Of a stretch of 24,765 bases of DNA, positions 1 through 8,927 are shown piece by piece (position 1 is the first letter of the stretch; each line of letters begins with the position of its first letter). The stretch covers positions 1 through 24,765 of the forward strand of contig RDDY01000117.1 of assembly GCA_003852805.1 (NCBI GenBank), given 5' to 3'. The translations under genes were made by a program, and so were the position numbers. Source of the stretch: Chryseobacterium sp. Its GTDB lineage: Bacteria; Bacteroidota; Bacteroidia; Flavobacteriales; Weeksellaceae. The notes under the pieces are model-generated. The model was not told where the DNA came from and searched no databases. It saw only the letters and a program-made list of their open reading frames with translations.

Positions 1-74
1 CATAGAAGACCTGCTGAGAACTGAGCTCGGTATTGGAATTGACGTAAGGCAAGGTTTTCAGCAGGTCTTCTATG
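1..74. repeat. 17-bp perfect inverted repeat at the window edge
   Basis: CATAGAAGACCTGCTGA at 1-17 is the exact reverse complement of 58-74, with a 40-nt loop. The inner arm (58-74) encodes the well-conserved plug residues IEDLL of the TonB receptor. The outer arm replaces the conserved residues expected after NTELSSQ. This looks like a fold-back join at a contig end rather than a biological repeat. Confidence 0.8.
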
Positions 75-265
75 CCACCGCTGAGTGACGCCACTGCCTG
101 CGCCTGTTTTGCAGAGATGCTTGTCGCCGTAACATCTGAAACCACGGGTTTCCGCTTCACCTGAAACACTACCTCTTCTATTACACTTTCTTTTCCGCGG
201 GTGCTGTCTTTCTGTGCATATAAAACGCTTGGCAACAGTGCCGCAACAAGAATGATTCTCTTCAT
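1..265 (-). CDS. TonB-dependent receptor, N-terminal fragment (cut by window edge)
   Basis: Only the first 88 codons are in the window, starting at the ATG at 265-263. Residues 1-17 form a signal peptide (MKRIILVAALLPSVLYA) with likely signal peptidase I cleavage before Q18. A plug-domain stretch follows, GGIEDLLKTLPYVNSNTELSS, which flavobacterial TonB-dependent receptors carry near their N-terminus; in that family it is normally followed by Q-Y-x-V-R-G-G. Here it is followed by QQVFY, which does not fit and coincides with an inverted repeat at the window edge, so the last few codons are probably not genuine. The family sits in the outer membrane and imports a ligand using TonB energy; the ligand cannot be told. 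The gene lies downstream of kdsA on the same strand but is separated from it by a terminator, so it is probably a separate transcription unit. Confidence 0.75.
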   Translation of the reverse strand, partial: MKRIILVAALLPSVLYAQKDSTRGKESVIEEVVFQVKRKPVVSDVTATSISAKQAQAVASLSGGIEDLLKTLPYVNSNTELSSQQVFY

Positions 266-290
266 CAGAATAATTAACCGTTGCAAGATA

Positions 291-321
291 AAAATAAAAA
301 GCCGTTGCAGGGAACGGCTTT
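291..321 (-). terminator. Rho-independent terminator after kdsA
   Basis: On the minus strand the arms AAGCCGTT and AACGGCTT (313-320 and 299-306) pair with a 6-nt loop at 307-312. They are followed by a T-rich tail, the complement of 291-300. It lies 50 bases past the kdsA stop and ahead of the TonB receptor start, so it separates the two genes. Confidence 0.8.
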
Positions 322-371
322 GGCTGAAATGCTCACTAAATCGGAAAAGAAAGCTGTTAATTGTTGCGAAC

Positions 372-1184
372 TTATATTACAGCTTCGCGGATGCGCGTCA
401 ATTTCTGCAACAACGGATCTAACAAATCCAAGCGCAGCATGTTGGCGCCGTCGGATTTTGCACAGGCGGGATCAGGGTGCGTTTCTATGAACAGACCGTC
501 TGCACCTACGGCGATGGCTGCCTTGGCGATGGTTTCTATCAGCTCCGGGCGCCCACCCGTGACGCCCGATTCTTGATTGGGCTGCTGAAGTGAATGGGTA
601 ACATCCATTATCACCGGAGCGTACTGCCGCATGGTCGGAATGCCGCGGAAGTCCACCACCAAATCCGTATAACCAAACGAATTGCCGCGTTCGATAATCG
701 CTACTTTATCGTTGCCTGAATCGGTTACTTTACCGACGGCAAACTTCATCGCCTCAGGTGACAGGAATTGACCTTTCTTCAAGGTAACCGCTTTGCCCGT
801 TTTGGCGGCGGCCACCAGTAAGTCTGTTTGGCGAACAAGGAATGCCGGAATCTGCAAAACATCCACATATTGCGCTGCCAAAGCGGCGTGCTCGTTTTCA
901 TGGATATCGGTAGTCGTCGGGATGTTGAACTTCTCTCCCACTTTCGCCAAAATTTCCAAAGCTTTTTCATCGCCGATGCCCGTAAAACTGTCAACACGCG
1001 AGCGGTTGGCTTTTTTAAAAGAACCTTTAAAGATGTACGGAACCTTGTATTTATCGGAAAGTCGCACAATTTCTTCGGCGATGCGCATGGCCGTATCCTC
1101 GCTTTCGATGGCGCACGGCCCTGCGATCAGGAAAAAGTTCTCGGAATCTTTATGATGGATTTTGTCTAATTGTTGAATCATCAT
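372..1184 (-). CDS. kdsA: 3-deoxy-8-phosphooctulonate (Kdo-8-P) synthase
   Basis: The protein has 270 aa, the normal length for KdsA. It condenses phosphoenolpyruvate with arabinose 5-phosphate to Kdo 8-phosphate, the first committed step of the LPS inner-core sugar, in the cytoplasm. Motifs in order are IAGPCAIES (about 20-28), FKGSFKKANRS, TTTDIHE, QIPAFLVRQTDLLVAAAKTG with KKGQFLSPE, ERGNSFGY, DVTHSLQQP, and IETHPDPACAKSDGAN near the C-terminus. The cysteine C24 in AGPC, plus the His, Glu and Asp of the later motifs, match the ligand set of the metal-dependent (Aquifex-type) class; metal-independent E. coli-type enzymes have Asn in place of this Cys. The family glycine-rich SGG segment is present as SGVTGG. 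The codon after the start is a second ATG, so the start could be 3 bases shorter. No clear promoter was found in the 48 bases upstream. Confidence 0.96.
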   Translation of the reverse strand: MMIQQLDKIHHKDSENFFLIAGPCAIESEDTAMRIAEEIVRLSDKYKVPYIFKGSFKKANRSRVDSFTGIGDEKALEILAKVGEKFNIPTTTDIHENEHAALAAQYVDVLQIPAFLVRQTDLLVAAAKTGKAVTLKKGQFLSPEAMKFAVGKVTDSGNDKVAIIERGNSFGYTDLVVDFRGIPTMRQYAPVIMDVTHSLQQPNQESGVTGGRPELIETIAKAAIAVGADGLFIETHPDPACAKSDGANMLRLDLLDPLLQKLTRIREAVI

Positions 1185-1232
1185 GGTAATTGTCTTATTA
1201 TGTGAGTATTAAACAGTCTCTACAACGCATTA

Positions 1233-2783
1233 TTATCCGTTGATTTGGTCGTGTCCAATCAGTTGCCTTAACTCGTTGAAAGTCTCTGCTGAATTCAAAC
1301 TCGGCCAATGTTTTTCAAATGCAGGATTGAAGCGGTCAAATTGATTATTTTTCTCGCAATATACTATGATTCGTTCCCGATCACATATTGCAAATATTGG
1401 TGATTTTAGCATTCTAGCATATGATAACGCTTGATTAAAGGCATTTGTTCTCTCAGCATTTGAATCCATATTGTACTTCGCTTCGATGACCAGCGGTGCA
1501 TTTTGAAAATGTCTTTCACCGGTCGGGAAAAATACGAAATCAGGAATTGCTTTTTCTTTGCGCCCGGCTTTTTGTGATAGTTGCCTCGTCCAATCTCCAG
1601 AACTATAACCTAGTTTATGCAGCAGTGGAATCAATAGCTTTTCTTCCACATCATTTTCATTTTTCACAATAACGTCTGCCGCCAGTTCTGGTTGATATAA
1701 TTGTGGCAGTATGCTTATATCAAAGCCCTTCAAACTCAAAATTTTTTGCAATTCTGAGTAAGCTTCCGCAGACAATTTAACACCATTAACGCCCTGAAAA
1801 TTTTTCCGTACTATCGGTAAGTCTCTAAAAAATTCATGCTGCCTTAATTCTTGCAGAGTTATTTTTGGAACTACTGTTCCGTCAACCACAGTCGTCCTAC
1901 CGTTGTAATAATTAAAAGGTGTAAAAACTCCATCGGTGGCTGCCCTCCAGACTGATTGTATACAGCTATGCGGCGATCTCACGTACATCACTATAATATC
2001 GCCCCTGCGTGTGTTCTCATTACATGTCCAAACCGAGGTCGCGTCTTTCCGCGGCGTTTTCAGAAACGTGTCATAATCTTCCTTGCTTCCTCCTGTCAGC
2101 CAAATATTTGTGGGTTCAGGAAGATCGCGATGTGGAGTGTCTGCACTCTCAAGCATACCTGCAAAATCGTATAAACACGCACAGGTTTCCGCAGGCGATA
2201 GAGCATAGTTCCCCGCAAACTCTGCTAATTGCCTGCAAAGTTCTAAGTAAAAAATTAAACGTCCTCTTTTATTTGTACTGACGGGTATAGGCGGCAGATT
2301 GATTCCCAACACATCAAAAGATGAAATAAGATAATCAAAGCGTTCTGGGAAAATTATTGGATAAAATTGTCCTGGATAATAGATGTAAAGAAAAAGTGAA
2401 AGTTCAGGAACTAAAGATGCAATTGCTTTATAATCACCGCGCTTTACAAAGGGCTTAGAATTTTCAGGCTTATAGAATTCGCCAGCGTCGTCTTCACATA
2501 CTTCTGATAATTCTAGTGTATCAATTAGACGATTATAAAAATCTTCTAGTGTTTCTTTTTCCTCAGAAAGAAGACTGTCCGCAAGAATATTCTCAAATAT
2601 AACAAAGAAATTTTCCAAAAAATAATCTTTATTTTCTGTATCCAGCCCCCTAGGCTCGACAAGATCGAAGATTGTATTGACTTTTTCAAGTAGCAAATCA
2701 TCCACATCAAATATAAAAGCAGCAATAGCTTTTTGTCCTCGCTCTGAGTCTTTGTATAGATTCCAAATGTTTTTATTCATCAT
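1233..2783 (-). CDS. Putative modification-sensing nuclease: N-terminal module + EVE-like domain + HsdR_N-type PD-(D/E)xK
   Basis: The protein has 516 aa and no signal peptide or membrane segment. Three parts can be seen. Residues 1-220 are a largely helical module that I cannot name; the stretch FYPIIFPERFDYLI (140-153) is reminiscent of N-terminal regions of McrB-like proteins, but weakly. Residues 226-348 resemble an EVE/PUA-like fold: NIWLTGG, GDIIVMY at 261-267, a middle SxWRA strand, then RKNFQGVNGVKLS at 326-338, a pattern like the end of EVE domains. Residues 378-475 match the HsdR N-terminal nuclease: E380, LLHKLGYS, PDF at 414-416, IEAK at 433-436 (E434, K436), QALSYARML at 451-459 and IFAICDRERIIVY. 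No helicase or methyltransferase partner adjoins it. The gene is visibly more AT-rich than kdsA and the transporter around it, which suggests transfer. The nuclease domain is fairly sure; the EVE call is tentative; the restriction role is inferred. Confidence 0.7.
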   Translation of the reverse strand: MMNKNIWNLYKDSERGQKAIAAFIFDVDDLLLEKVNTIFDLVEPRGLDTENKDYFLENFFVIFENILADSLLSEEKETLEDFYNRLIDTLELSEVCEDDAGEFYKPENSKPFVKRGDYKAIASLVPELSLFLYIYYPGQFYPIIFPERFDYLISSFDVLGINLPPIPVSTNKRGRLIFYLELCRQLAEFAGNYALSPAETCACLYDFAGMLESADTPHRDLPEPTNIWLTGGSKEDYDTFLKTPRKDATSVWTCNENTRRGDIIVMYVRSPHSCIQSVWRAATDGVFTPFNYYNGRTTVVDGTVVPKITLQELRQHEFFRDLPIVRKNFQGVNGVKLSAEAYSELQKILSLKGFDISILPQLYQPELAADVIVKNENDVEEKLLIPLLHKLGYSSGDWTRQLSQKAGRKEKAIPDFVFFPTGERHFQNAPLVIEAKYNMDSNAERTNAFNQALSYARMLKSPIFAICDRERIIVYCEKNNQFDRFNPAFEKHWPSLNSAETFNELRQLIGHDQING

Positions 2784-2827
2784 TAGTTATTATTGGGTAG
2801 TATTTAATGCTCGATAGTTTCTTAGGC

Positions 2828-3676
2828 TTACTTCACAAACAACAAACAAGCATCCGTCGGCCGTTCAAAGATGTAATTGGCTACACTGCCCAAGAACAGT
2901 TCTTTGATCATCGATGTGCCTTTTACGCCCAAGATCATCAGGTCGGCTTCTTTCTCATCAGCATAATCCAGAAGCGTTGAGGATACGCTGCGGTCGCCGG
3001 CATCCACTATTTCCATATCGGCGTAACTGCCGTATTCTTTTTGCCATCGTGCGCGCTTTGCCTCTCTGTCCTCACGCGCGAATTTCTCTATGTCGCGGCC
3101 CGCCATCGACGGAGTAAAACCCCAATAGAATTTGGAAACGTGAACCACGGAATGTCTTATCTGCCGCCCTTTGGAATTGTTGACAAAGCGCTGCGCCCAC
3201 TGCATGATCTTTGGTGTATAGCGAGAAAAATCAACCGCATCTATAACGCGCTCCAGCGGTGCCTCGTAGGTTTCGGGCACCAGCAAGCCGGCTGCGGGCA
3301 TCAGACGAACCAACTTCTTCGGGAGCGCACCGCTGCCCTCCAGTTTTTGTTTGTTTCCTAAAACCAGCAAGTCGACCGTTTTCTGTTTGTTCAGTTTTGA
3401 AAAAGCGATTTCTGAATAGCTCTCGGCCAGGACCATGACATCGAACTCATAGTCAACGCCGTCCAACAATCTGCTGATGTGGCGCGCTACCTTCTCGCGA
3501 ACTCGGTTCAGTTGATCGGTGGCCAATAGATCCTGCGGCAGTTCCCCCACTTTAATATTATGTATATAGGTAACGGTGCCCAGTTCCAGGATATGGCTCA
3601 GGTTATCGATATAGTTGATCAATGCCTGATCCATCTCGGAGAGGTCAAGTCCCACCCAAACATTAATTTCTTCCAT
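2828..3676 (-). CDS. Tandem universal stress protein (UspA family)
   Basis: The 282-aa cytoplasmic protein holds two Usp domains, about 1-132 and 140-282. The second ends in GVKGTSMIKELFLGS, which fits the ATP-binding pattern G-x2-G-x9-G-S; the equivalent stretch of the first (GNKQKLEGSGALPKKL) is degenerate, so probably only one half binds nucleotide. Usp proteins are stress and nucleotide sensors, and some act on transporters in the same operon. Here the ATG (3676-3674) lies 1 base after the TAA stop of the BCCT transporter, so the two are almost certainly co-transcribed and translationally coupled. This suggests a regulatory role on osmolyte uptake, but that is inference. Confidence 0.9.
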   Translation of the reverse strand: MEEINVWVGLDLSEMDQALINYIDNLSHILELGTVTYIHNIKVGELPQDLLATDQLNRVREKVARHISRLLDGVDYEFDVMVLAESYSEIAFSKLNKQKTVDLLVLGNKQKLEGSGALPKKLVRLMPAAGLLVPETYEAPLERVIDAVDFSRYTPKIMQWAQRFVNNSKGRQIRHSVVHVSKFYWGFTPSMAGRDIEKFAREDREAKRARWQKEYGSYADMEIVDAGDRSVSSTLLDYADEKEADLMILGVKGTSMIKELFLGSVANYIFERPTDACLLFVK

Positions 3677-3677
3677 A

Positions 3678-5258
3678 TTATTCTTCGTTCAAGATTTCAG
3701 CAATCACTTGGCGATAGGGCTTTTCTTTCCTCCCGACACTACGCTTGCTCATTCGTTTCCATTCCTCTTTCAGACCTCGATGTAGACTGTAACACAACAC
3801 CAACAGGATAACGGCAAACGGCAAACCCGTGATGATGACGGCCGTTTGCAAAGCATCGAGACCGCCGCTCCACAAGAGCACAATGGCGATCATCCCTTGG
3901 GTAAACGACCAAAAAACGCGCTGCCAAACCGGTGACTCGCCGAAGCTGCCCGAGGTGATATTGTCGATGACAAGTGATCCTGAATCAGAAGAAGTAATAA
4001 AAAAGAAGAAAACCAGTGCAATGGCCACAACCGACAGAAACTGCGACAGCGGGAAGTTGTCGAGGAAAACAAACAGCGAGGTGGACAGATCGTCTTGCAC
4101 CGCAGCAACCAATGTGTCGTTACCGTTCAAAATCAAGTCGAGCGCACTGCCGCCGAAGATGTTCATCCAAAGCAAGGTGATCAGACTCGGCACAATCAAT
4201 ACGCCGAGAATAAATTCCTTCACCGTTCTGCCTTTGCTGATCCGCGCAATAAAAGTCCCCACGAACGGCGACCACGCGATCCACCAAGCCCAGTAAAAAA
4301 TGGTCCAGGCATTTTGCCATCCCGATGCCGCATAGCTGTCGTTCCACGTGCTGATATCGATGAAGTTTGCCAAGTATGAGCCCGTATTCTGCACATAAGA
4401 TTTCAAAAGAAATAAAGTAGGACCGAGGACGAAGATCATCAACATGAAAAAGGTAGCGATGTAGACATTGACATTGCTTAGCACTTTTACGCCTTTATCC
4501 AAACCTGCAAACACCGAAACCGTGGCTACCGAAATCACAAAGAGAATAATCAAGGTTTGAAACAGCGGACTGATTTCCCAGCCGTACAGATATTCCAAGC
4601 CCGCAGATATCTGGATGACCCCGAGTCCCAAGGAAGTTGCCAAACCGAAAACGGTGGCCAGCACCGAGAAAATGTCAATGACATCACCGCGTTTGCCATG
4701 GATCTTTTCTCCCCAAAACGGATAAAACAGCGAACGGAAAGTCATGGGTAACTTTCGGTTAAAGCCGAAGAACGCCAGCGCCAGCCCTACGATGGCATAG
4801 ATTCCCCATGCGTGCAATCCCCAATGCAACCCCGTAAAGTCCATCGCTTGCTCGGCCGTGGCAAATGCATCGCCCGCAGGACGCGGCGGTGTGGCAAAAT
4901 GCGACACAGGTTCGGCAACACTGAAGAACATAATGCCGATGCCCATGCCCGTACTGAACAACATAGCGAACCAACTCAGGTTACTGAATTCAGGTTCGGA
5001 ATTTTCACCGCCCAACTTTATTTTCCCGAATTTGCTGAACGCCACATAAAGCGCAAAGATCAAAATAGCGTTGACCGCGACAATGAAAAACCATCCGAAA
5101 TTGGAAGTAACAGCCGTTTGCGCCGCAGCCAGCCATCGGTCCATCCTTTCGGGGAAAATCAGCGCTGCGGCAATCAGGCTTACTATCAATAGAAGGGAAA
5201 CGAAAAAGACAGTCGGGTTGACGACCAGCTTTTTACTTGCTGTCAATTTCTTTATCAT
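3678..5258 (-). CDS. BCCT-family betaine/choline/carnitine transporter
   Basis: The 526-aa inner-membrane protein has about 12 hydrophobic segments. It has the glycine-rich GMGIG (104-108) followed by [11 protein letters not shown] in the TM3 region, and the family signature [20 protein letters not shown] (323-342) containing the substrate tryptophan box. The BCCT family imports quaternary ammonium compounds such as glycine betaine; GMGIG with the AEPVSH segment is the pattern of Na+-coupled betaine symporters rather than the CaiT antiporters, but the exact substrate is not determined. The C-terminal cytoplasmic tail is short (about 40 residues, basic). It is first of a two-gene unit with the UspA protein. 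The long charged osmosensory tails of BetP are missing, so regulation may be delegated to the Usp partner. Confidence 0.93.
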   Translation of the reverse strand: MIKKLTASKKLVVNPTVFFVSLLLIVSLIAAALIFPERMDRWLAAAQTAVTSNFGWFFIVAVNAILIFALYVAFSKFGKIKLGGENSEPEFSNLSWFAMLFSTGMGIGIMFFSVAEPVSHFATPPRPAGDAFATAEQAMDFTGLHWGLHAWGIYAIVGLALAFFGFNRKLPMTFRSLFYPFWGEKIHGKRGDVIDIFSVLATVFGLATSLGLGVIQISAGLEYLYGWEISPLFQTLIILFVISVATVSVFAGLDKGVKVLSNVNVYIATFFMLMIFVLGPTLFLLKSYVQNTGSYLANFIDISTWNDSYAASGWQNAWTIFYWAWWIAWSPFVGTFIARISKGRTVKEFILGVLIVPSLITLLWMNIFGGSALDLILNGNDTLVAAVQDDLSTSLFVFLDNFPLSQFLSVVAIALVFFFFITSSDSGSLVIDNITSGSFGESPVWQRVFWSFTQGMIAIVLLWSGGLDALQTAVIITGLPFAVILLVLCYSLHRGLKEEWKRMSKRSVGRKEKPYRQVIAEILNEE

Positions 5259-5339
5259 AAATTTAATTGCATGGATTCAGAAACAAAAGGTAAGGAAAAT
5301 AGACAAAACGGTGTCTCCGCACCTCTCTTCAAAAACAAG

Positions 5340-5366
5340 GCCGCCGGAGAATGGTTCTCCGGCGGC
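5340..5366 (-). terminator. Strong hairpin terminator after the DUF2723 gene
   Basis: A 12-bp perfect GC-rich stem (5340-5351 with 5355-5366) has a 3-nt loop, TGG. On the minus strand it is followed by CTTGTTTTT. It lies 22 bases past the stop of the DUF2723 gene and separates it from the BCCT operon. Confidence 0.8.
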
Positions 5367-5388
5367 ATGGTTATGAAATCTGAAAATG

Positions 5389-8300
5389 CTATTGCGTAGC
5401 CTGCATGATCTGCCGTGTAATCTGCTCCATTTTTTCTCCGGCAAAGGTTGAATCGTAAGGTTTCATCACCCCGAACAGATACTGATAGAACGGCAGTATT
5501 CGCTGCACGGCTTCGGATTCATTGTACGCTTTCTCGCGGCCCATCATTTGCAGATTTTTGATGAAAGCGTCGTACCGTTTATCCAGCGGCTGCATCACTT
5601 TCAGCAGATAATCGTAAGCTTTGTCTTTTCGACCCAATTTATCGTAAGCCGCGGTCACAGAACCCGTTACCATAGCGTACTGCATGGGCAGTTGCCCCAT
5701 CTGCTTGCGTGCATACCGCTGATCCGCAGGTTTGAGCGATGCATAATAATCGTACTCTTCAAGCGTATTTTTCAAAAGTAAATCTGCAAGGTCGAGCGCC
5801 TTTTTCTCTTGTCCTGCGAGCAGGTAGGCGTAAGCCATTTCATTCAAAGTGCGCGGATCGTTGTATTTCTCGATCGGAATTTCTTGCATCGCCAGATCCA
5901 GCAGTTCGATGGCTTTGCCTCGCTCGCCTTTGGCGATCAGCGCTTCCGCGGCACGGCTTGCCGACAGACGGTAGCTTATGATGTTGGACGTGGCGGTTTC
6001 ATCGAAATGAACTTTCAGATCTTTAAAGTTGCCCCAGCGGTAGTTTTTGACAATGTTGTACAGATCATCGGCATCTACCCTGCCCGTATTGCTCGTCTCG
6101 TCCTCGGGAGTGCGAATCGGCACCAAACGGTACGTGAATCCGTCGAACTGAAGATAATCTTGCAGATAAAAAACATTGGACGGATCGTAAACGCCGCCGA
6201 CCGAGAAGCTGATCGGGCGGTTCCAGTCGAAGTTGGCCAAGATATCCATCATTACCAAGTCGTTTTTCAGCAATGAAGATTTGCCGTATTCAATAAGGAT
6301 TTGTTTCTCTGCCAAGGCCGCGTCTTGCGGTTTGATGATTCCCGCCTTTACCGCATTGTTTACATTGACCGGCAAAACCAACTTGTTCACGGGAAGAAGA
6401 TTGAAACGGCTGACATCGTCTTGTCTGAAGAGCATTTTCATCAGTTCGTCCTTCTCTTCCGAATGGGTTTTGAGGAAGTTCATGGCGTCTTTCAGCGTCA
6501 TGAAATCCTGCGTGATGTATTTTCTGAACTGTGCAAAAGCCGTTGGCGGCGCGCCCGCTTCTGCCAGATTTTCAAACAGTGCTTGCCAATCGTCGCTCGT
6601 CATCAGGTATACTTGGTCGTTCGCGCCTTCGCGGTAGTGCTCGTGCGTCATAGACGACGGAACCCCCATAGCGTTGTAGGTGCGGCGGCGGATCTGGTCT
6701 ATGTTCCACGGGGTAGCCATCAACGTAAAGTTGACCACTTTCACATCGTCCCTGAAATTCTCGGTCTCTTGAATTCCCCAGACCGGGTAGGTATCGTTAT
6801 CGCCGTAAACGAAAAGGATATCGTTCTTTGGCAGAGACTTCAGCGCTGAATAGGCAAAATCGTAAGCTGTATATCTTCCGCTGCGGTCGTGCGGATTGTA
6901 ATTTTGGAAGCCCATCATGAACGGTACGCCCAACAGAACAACGCCGAGTGCGACGATGGCTTTTTGATTTTTAAGTTTCTGTTGAACCAGATACAGAACG
7001 GCGGCCGCACCGAGCCCGATCCAAATAGCAAATGCGTAGAACGATCCTACCATGGCGTAGTCGCGCTCTCGTGGTTCAAACGGCTTCACGCCCGTGTAGA
7101 AAATAATGCCGACACTGGTTATAATGAACAACGACAAGATTGCATAGAAACGCTTGAAGTCATAATTCAGCTGATAGAAGAAACCGGCAAGGCCCAGCAA
7201 CAACGGCAGGAAATAGAAAGCAACCGTAGACTCGTTTCTGTACTTTGCAGGTAGTTTGCTTTGGTCGCCCCACATCATATTGTCCACAAACGGTATACCG
7301 CTGATCCAGTTACCGCGGTTGTTTTCCATGTGGCCCTCCAAGTCGTTTTGGCGGCCGACGAAGTTCCACATCAAGTATCTGACGAAGTAATAGCCGTTTT
7401 GGAAACTGAAGAAGTAATCTAAATTCTGCGCCAAAGACGGCCGCTGAACATTGATCAGGTTATAAGGTTTTACTTGCAGATAATCGTCTACTGAAATGCT
7501 GCCGTCATCAAATTTGCTTCTGAGATCTTCAAAAACGCGCTGTGCTTCCGGGTTGTCCGCCACGTCGGGGTTCGAATAGTTGAAGCTGAAATCGGGCGCG
7601 CCGTACATTTTTATGTAGTTGCCCATCACGTCTCGGTCGCTGTTGAACATACGCGGCAGGAAGCTCACATGGCGCGGGTTGTAGACGTAGTTCTCGCGTT
7701 TGCCTACTTCGTCGTATCTGCCCGTCGTTTCGTTCTTCTCGTAGATTTCACCTTTGACCACCGTTTTGTAGCTGCCGTCGGCATTGCGCTCGATGCCGTC
7801 CGCATCCAAATGCGCAGTATAATTCTGACCATAAGTGGTAGGCCAGTCACCGTACTGCTCGCGGTTGTAATAGTCGAGCATGCCGATGGCGTTGTCCGGG
7901 TCGTTCAGGTTCATCGGCGGATTGGCCGTGGCGCGGATGGGAATCATCATCCAACAACCAAAACCGATAATCATGTAGACCGCACTTAGAGCAATGGTAT
8001 TGTACAAAGCGCTTCCGCTTCGGGAGGTAAACTTCAAAATGAAATATGCCGCCAAAATCAAAAGAATGAAAGCAAAGATGGTCCCCGAATGGAAAGGCAG
8101 GCCAAAGCCGTTGACAAACAAAATCTCGCTCTTGCCGAAAATAGTCATGATGAGCGGGAAAATCCCTTTGAAAACAACGGCCAAGATCAGCAGCGTTACC
8201 AAATTGGCGATGGCAAAACTCTTCCACGTGAACTCATAGCGGCGAGCATAATAAATCAGGCATACCGCAGGTATGGTGAGCATAGCCATCATGTGTACGC

Positions 8301-8871
8301 CCACCGACAAACCGGTAACGAAGAAAATCAAGATGATCCAACGTTGATTCCCCGGCGTGTCGTGTTGTTCTTCCCATTTGCAGATGAGCCACAGCAACAA
8401 AGCGATAAACAGTGAGGCCATCGCATACACCTCGCCCTCTACTGCCGAGAACCAGAACGTATCTGAAAACGCAAAGCATAAAGCACCGACCGCTCCTGCA
8501 AACAACAGTATGTATTTTTTGGCCTCAGTGGCTTCGGGGGTTTCGGCAATCATGCGGCGCAGCAAGTGCGTGATGGTCCAAAACAGGAAAAGCACCGTTA
8601 GCGCGCTGAAAACAGCGGACATGCCATTGATGACCAGTGAATAATAATGTCCCTGCCCAAAAGCAAGCATCCCCACCACAGCGCCTACGAGCTGAAAGAG
8701 CGCAGCACCCGGCGCGTGAGTCACTTGCAACTTTACCGCAGAGGAAATATACTCGGCGCAGTCCCAAAAACTGAAGTTGGGTTCTATGGTAGAAAGATAG
8801 GTCCATGCTGCCACGACAAAGATTGCCCAACCCAACACATTGTTCCATTTCCCGAAGGTCCGGTTTCTCAT
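5389..8871 (-). CDS. DUF2723 / glycosyltransferase family 117 membrane protein with C-terminal TPR region
   Basis: The protein has 1160 aa. The N-terminal half has many transmembrane segments in a GT-C-like arrangement. The first periplasmic loop contains FWDCAEYISSAVKLQVTHAP (35-54), which matches the DUF2723 hallmark (usually FWDCGEFI...HPPGAPLF); acidic D37 and E40 are the expected GT-C catalytic-loop residues. Next comes a large soluble region with ERDYAMVGSFYAFAIW and FVYGDNDTYPVWGIQE. Residues about 972-1095 form TPR-like helical pairs. The family is related to protein O-mannosyltransferases and is thought to move sugar from a polyprenyl-phosphate donor to a periplasmic acceptor, but donor and acceptor are unknown. 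It is a single-gene unit with a terminator after it and a good promoter match before it. Length and ends are normal for the family. Confidence 0.9.
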   Translation of the reverse strand: MRNRTFGKWNNVLGWAIFVVAAWTYLSTIEPNFSFWDCAEYISSAVKLQVTHAPGAALFQLVGAVVGMLAFGQGHYYSLVINGMSAVFSALTVLFLFWTITHLLRRMIAETPEATEAKKYILLFAGAVGALCFAFSDTFWFSAVEGEVYAMASLFIALLLWLICKWEEQHDTPGNQRWIILIFFVTGLSVGVHMMAMLTIPAVCLIYYARRYEFTWKSFAIANLVTLLILAVVFKGIFPLIMTIFGKSEILFVNGFGLPFHSGTIFAFILLILAAYFILKFTSRSGSALYNTIALSAVYMIIGFGCWMMIPIRATANPPMNLNDPDNAIGMLDYYNREQYGDWPTTYGQNYTAHLDADGIERNADGSYKTVVKGEIYEKNETTGRYDEVGKRENYVYNPRHVSFLPRMFNSDRDVMGNYIKMYGAPDFSFNYSNPDVADNPEAQRVFEDLRSKFDDGSISVDDYLQVKPYNLINVQRPSLAQNLDYFFSFQNGYYFVRYLMWNFVGRQNDLEGHMENNRGNWISGIPFVDNMMWGDQSKLPAKYRNESTVAFYFLPLLLGLAGFFYQLNYDFKRFYAILSLFIITSVGIIFYTGVKPFEPRERDYAMVGSFYAFAIWIGLGAAAVLYLVQQKLKNQKAIVALGVVLLGVPFMMGFQNYNPHDRSGRYTAYDFAYSALKSLPKNDILFVYGDNDTYPVWGIQETENFRDDVKVVNFTLMATPWNIDQIRRRTYNAMGVPSSMTHEHYREGANDQVYLMTSDDWQALFENLAEAGAPPTAFAQFRKYITQDFMTLKDAMNFLKTHSEEKDELMKMLFRQDDVSRFNLLPVNKLVLPVNVNNAVKAGIIKPQDAALAEKQILIEYGKSSLLKNDLVMMDILANFDWNRPISFSVGGVYDPSNVFYLQDYLQFDGFTYRLVPIRTPEDETSNTGRVDADDLYNIVKNYRWGNFKDLKVHFDETATSNIISYRLSASRAAEALIAKGERGKAIELLDLAMQEIPIEKYNDPRTLNEMAYAYLLAGQEKKALDLADLLLKNTLEEYDYYASLKPADQRYARKQMGQLPMQYAMVTGSVTAAYDKLGRKDKAYDYLLKVMQPLDKRYDAFIKNLQMMGREKAYNESEAVQRILPFYQYLFGVMKPYDSTFAGEKMEQITRQIMQATQ

Positions 8872-8896
8872 TTGCTCTGCTTTTTCTTGATTCCTG

Positions 8897-8927
8897 CGAA
8901 ATTACTGTTTTTGCAGGCATCTGCCAA
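8897..8927 (-). promoter_or_regulatory. Bacteroidota-type promoter for the DUF2723 gene
   Basis: Read on the minus strand, TTG (8927-8925) is followed 20 bases later by TAATTTCG (8904-8897). The Bacteroidota consensus is TTG/TTTG, about 19-20 bases, TAnnTTTG; this is a 7/8 match at -7. The predicted start of transcription lies about 18-20 bases before the ATG at 8871. Confidence 0.55.

Noticed and set aside
3829..4296. 155-codon plus-strand frame inside the BCCT gene
   Set aside because: It is a shadow of the transporter, with low-complexity polar composition and no motif.
5809..6276. 155-codon plus-strand frame inside the DUF2723 gene
   Set aside because: It is antisense to the TPR-containing end of a well-supported gene and has no motif of its own.
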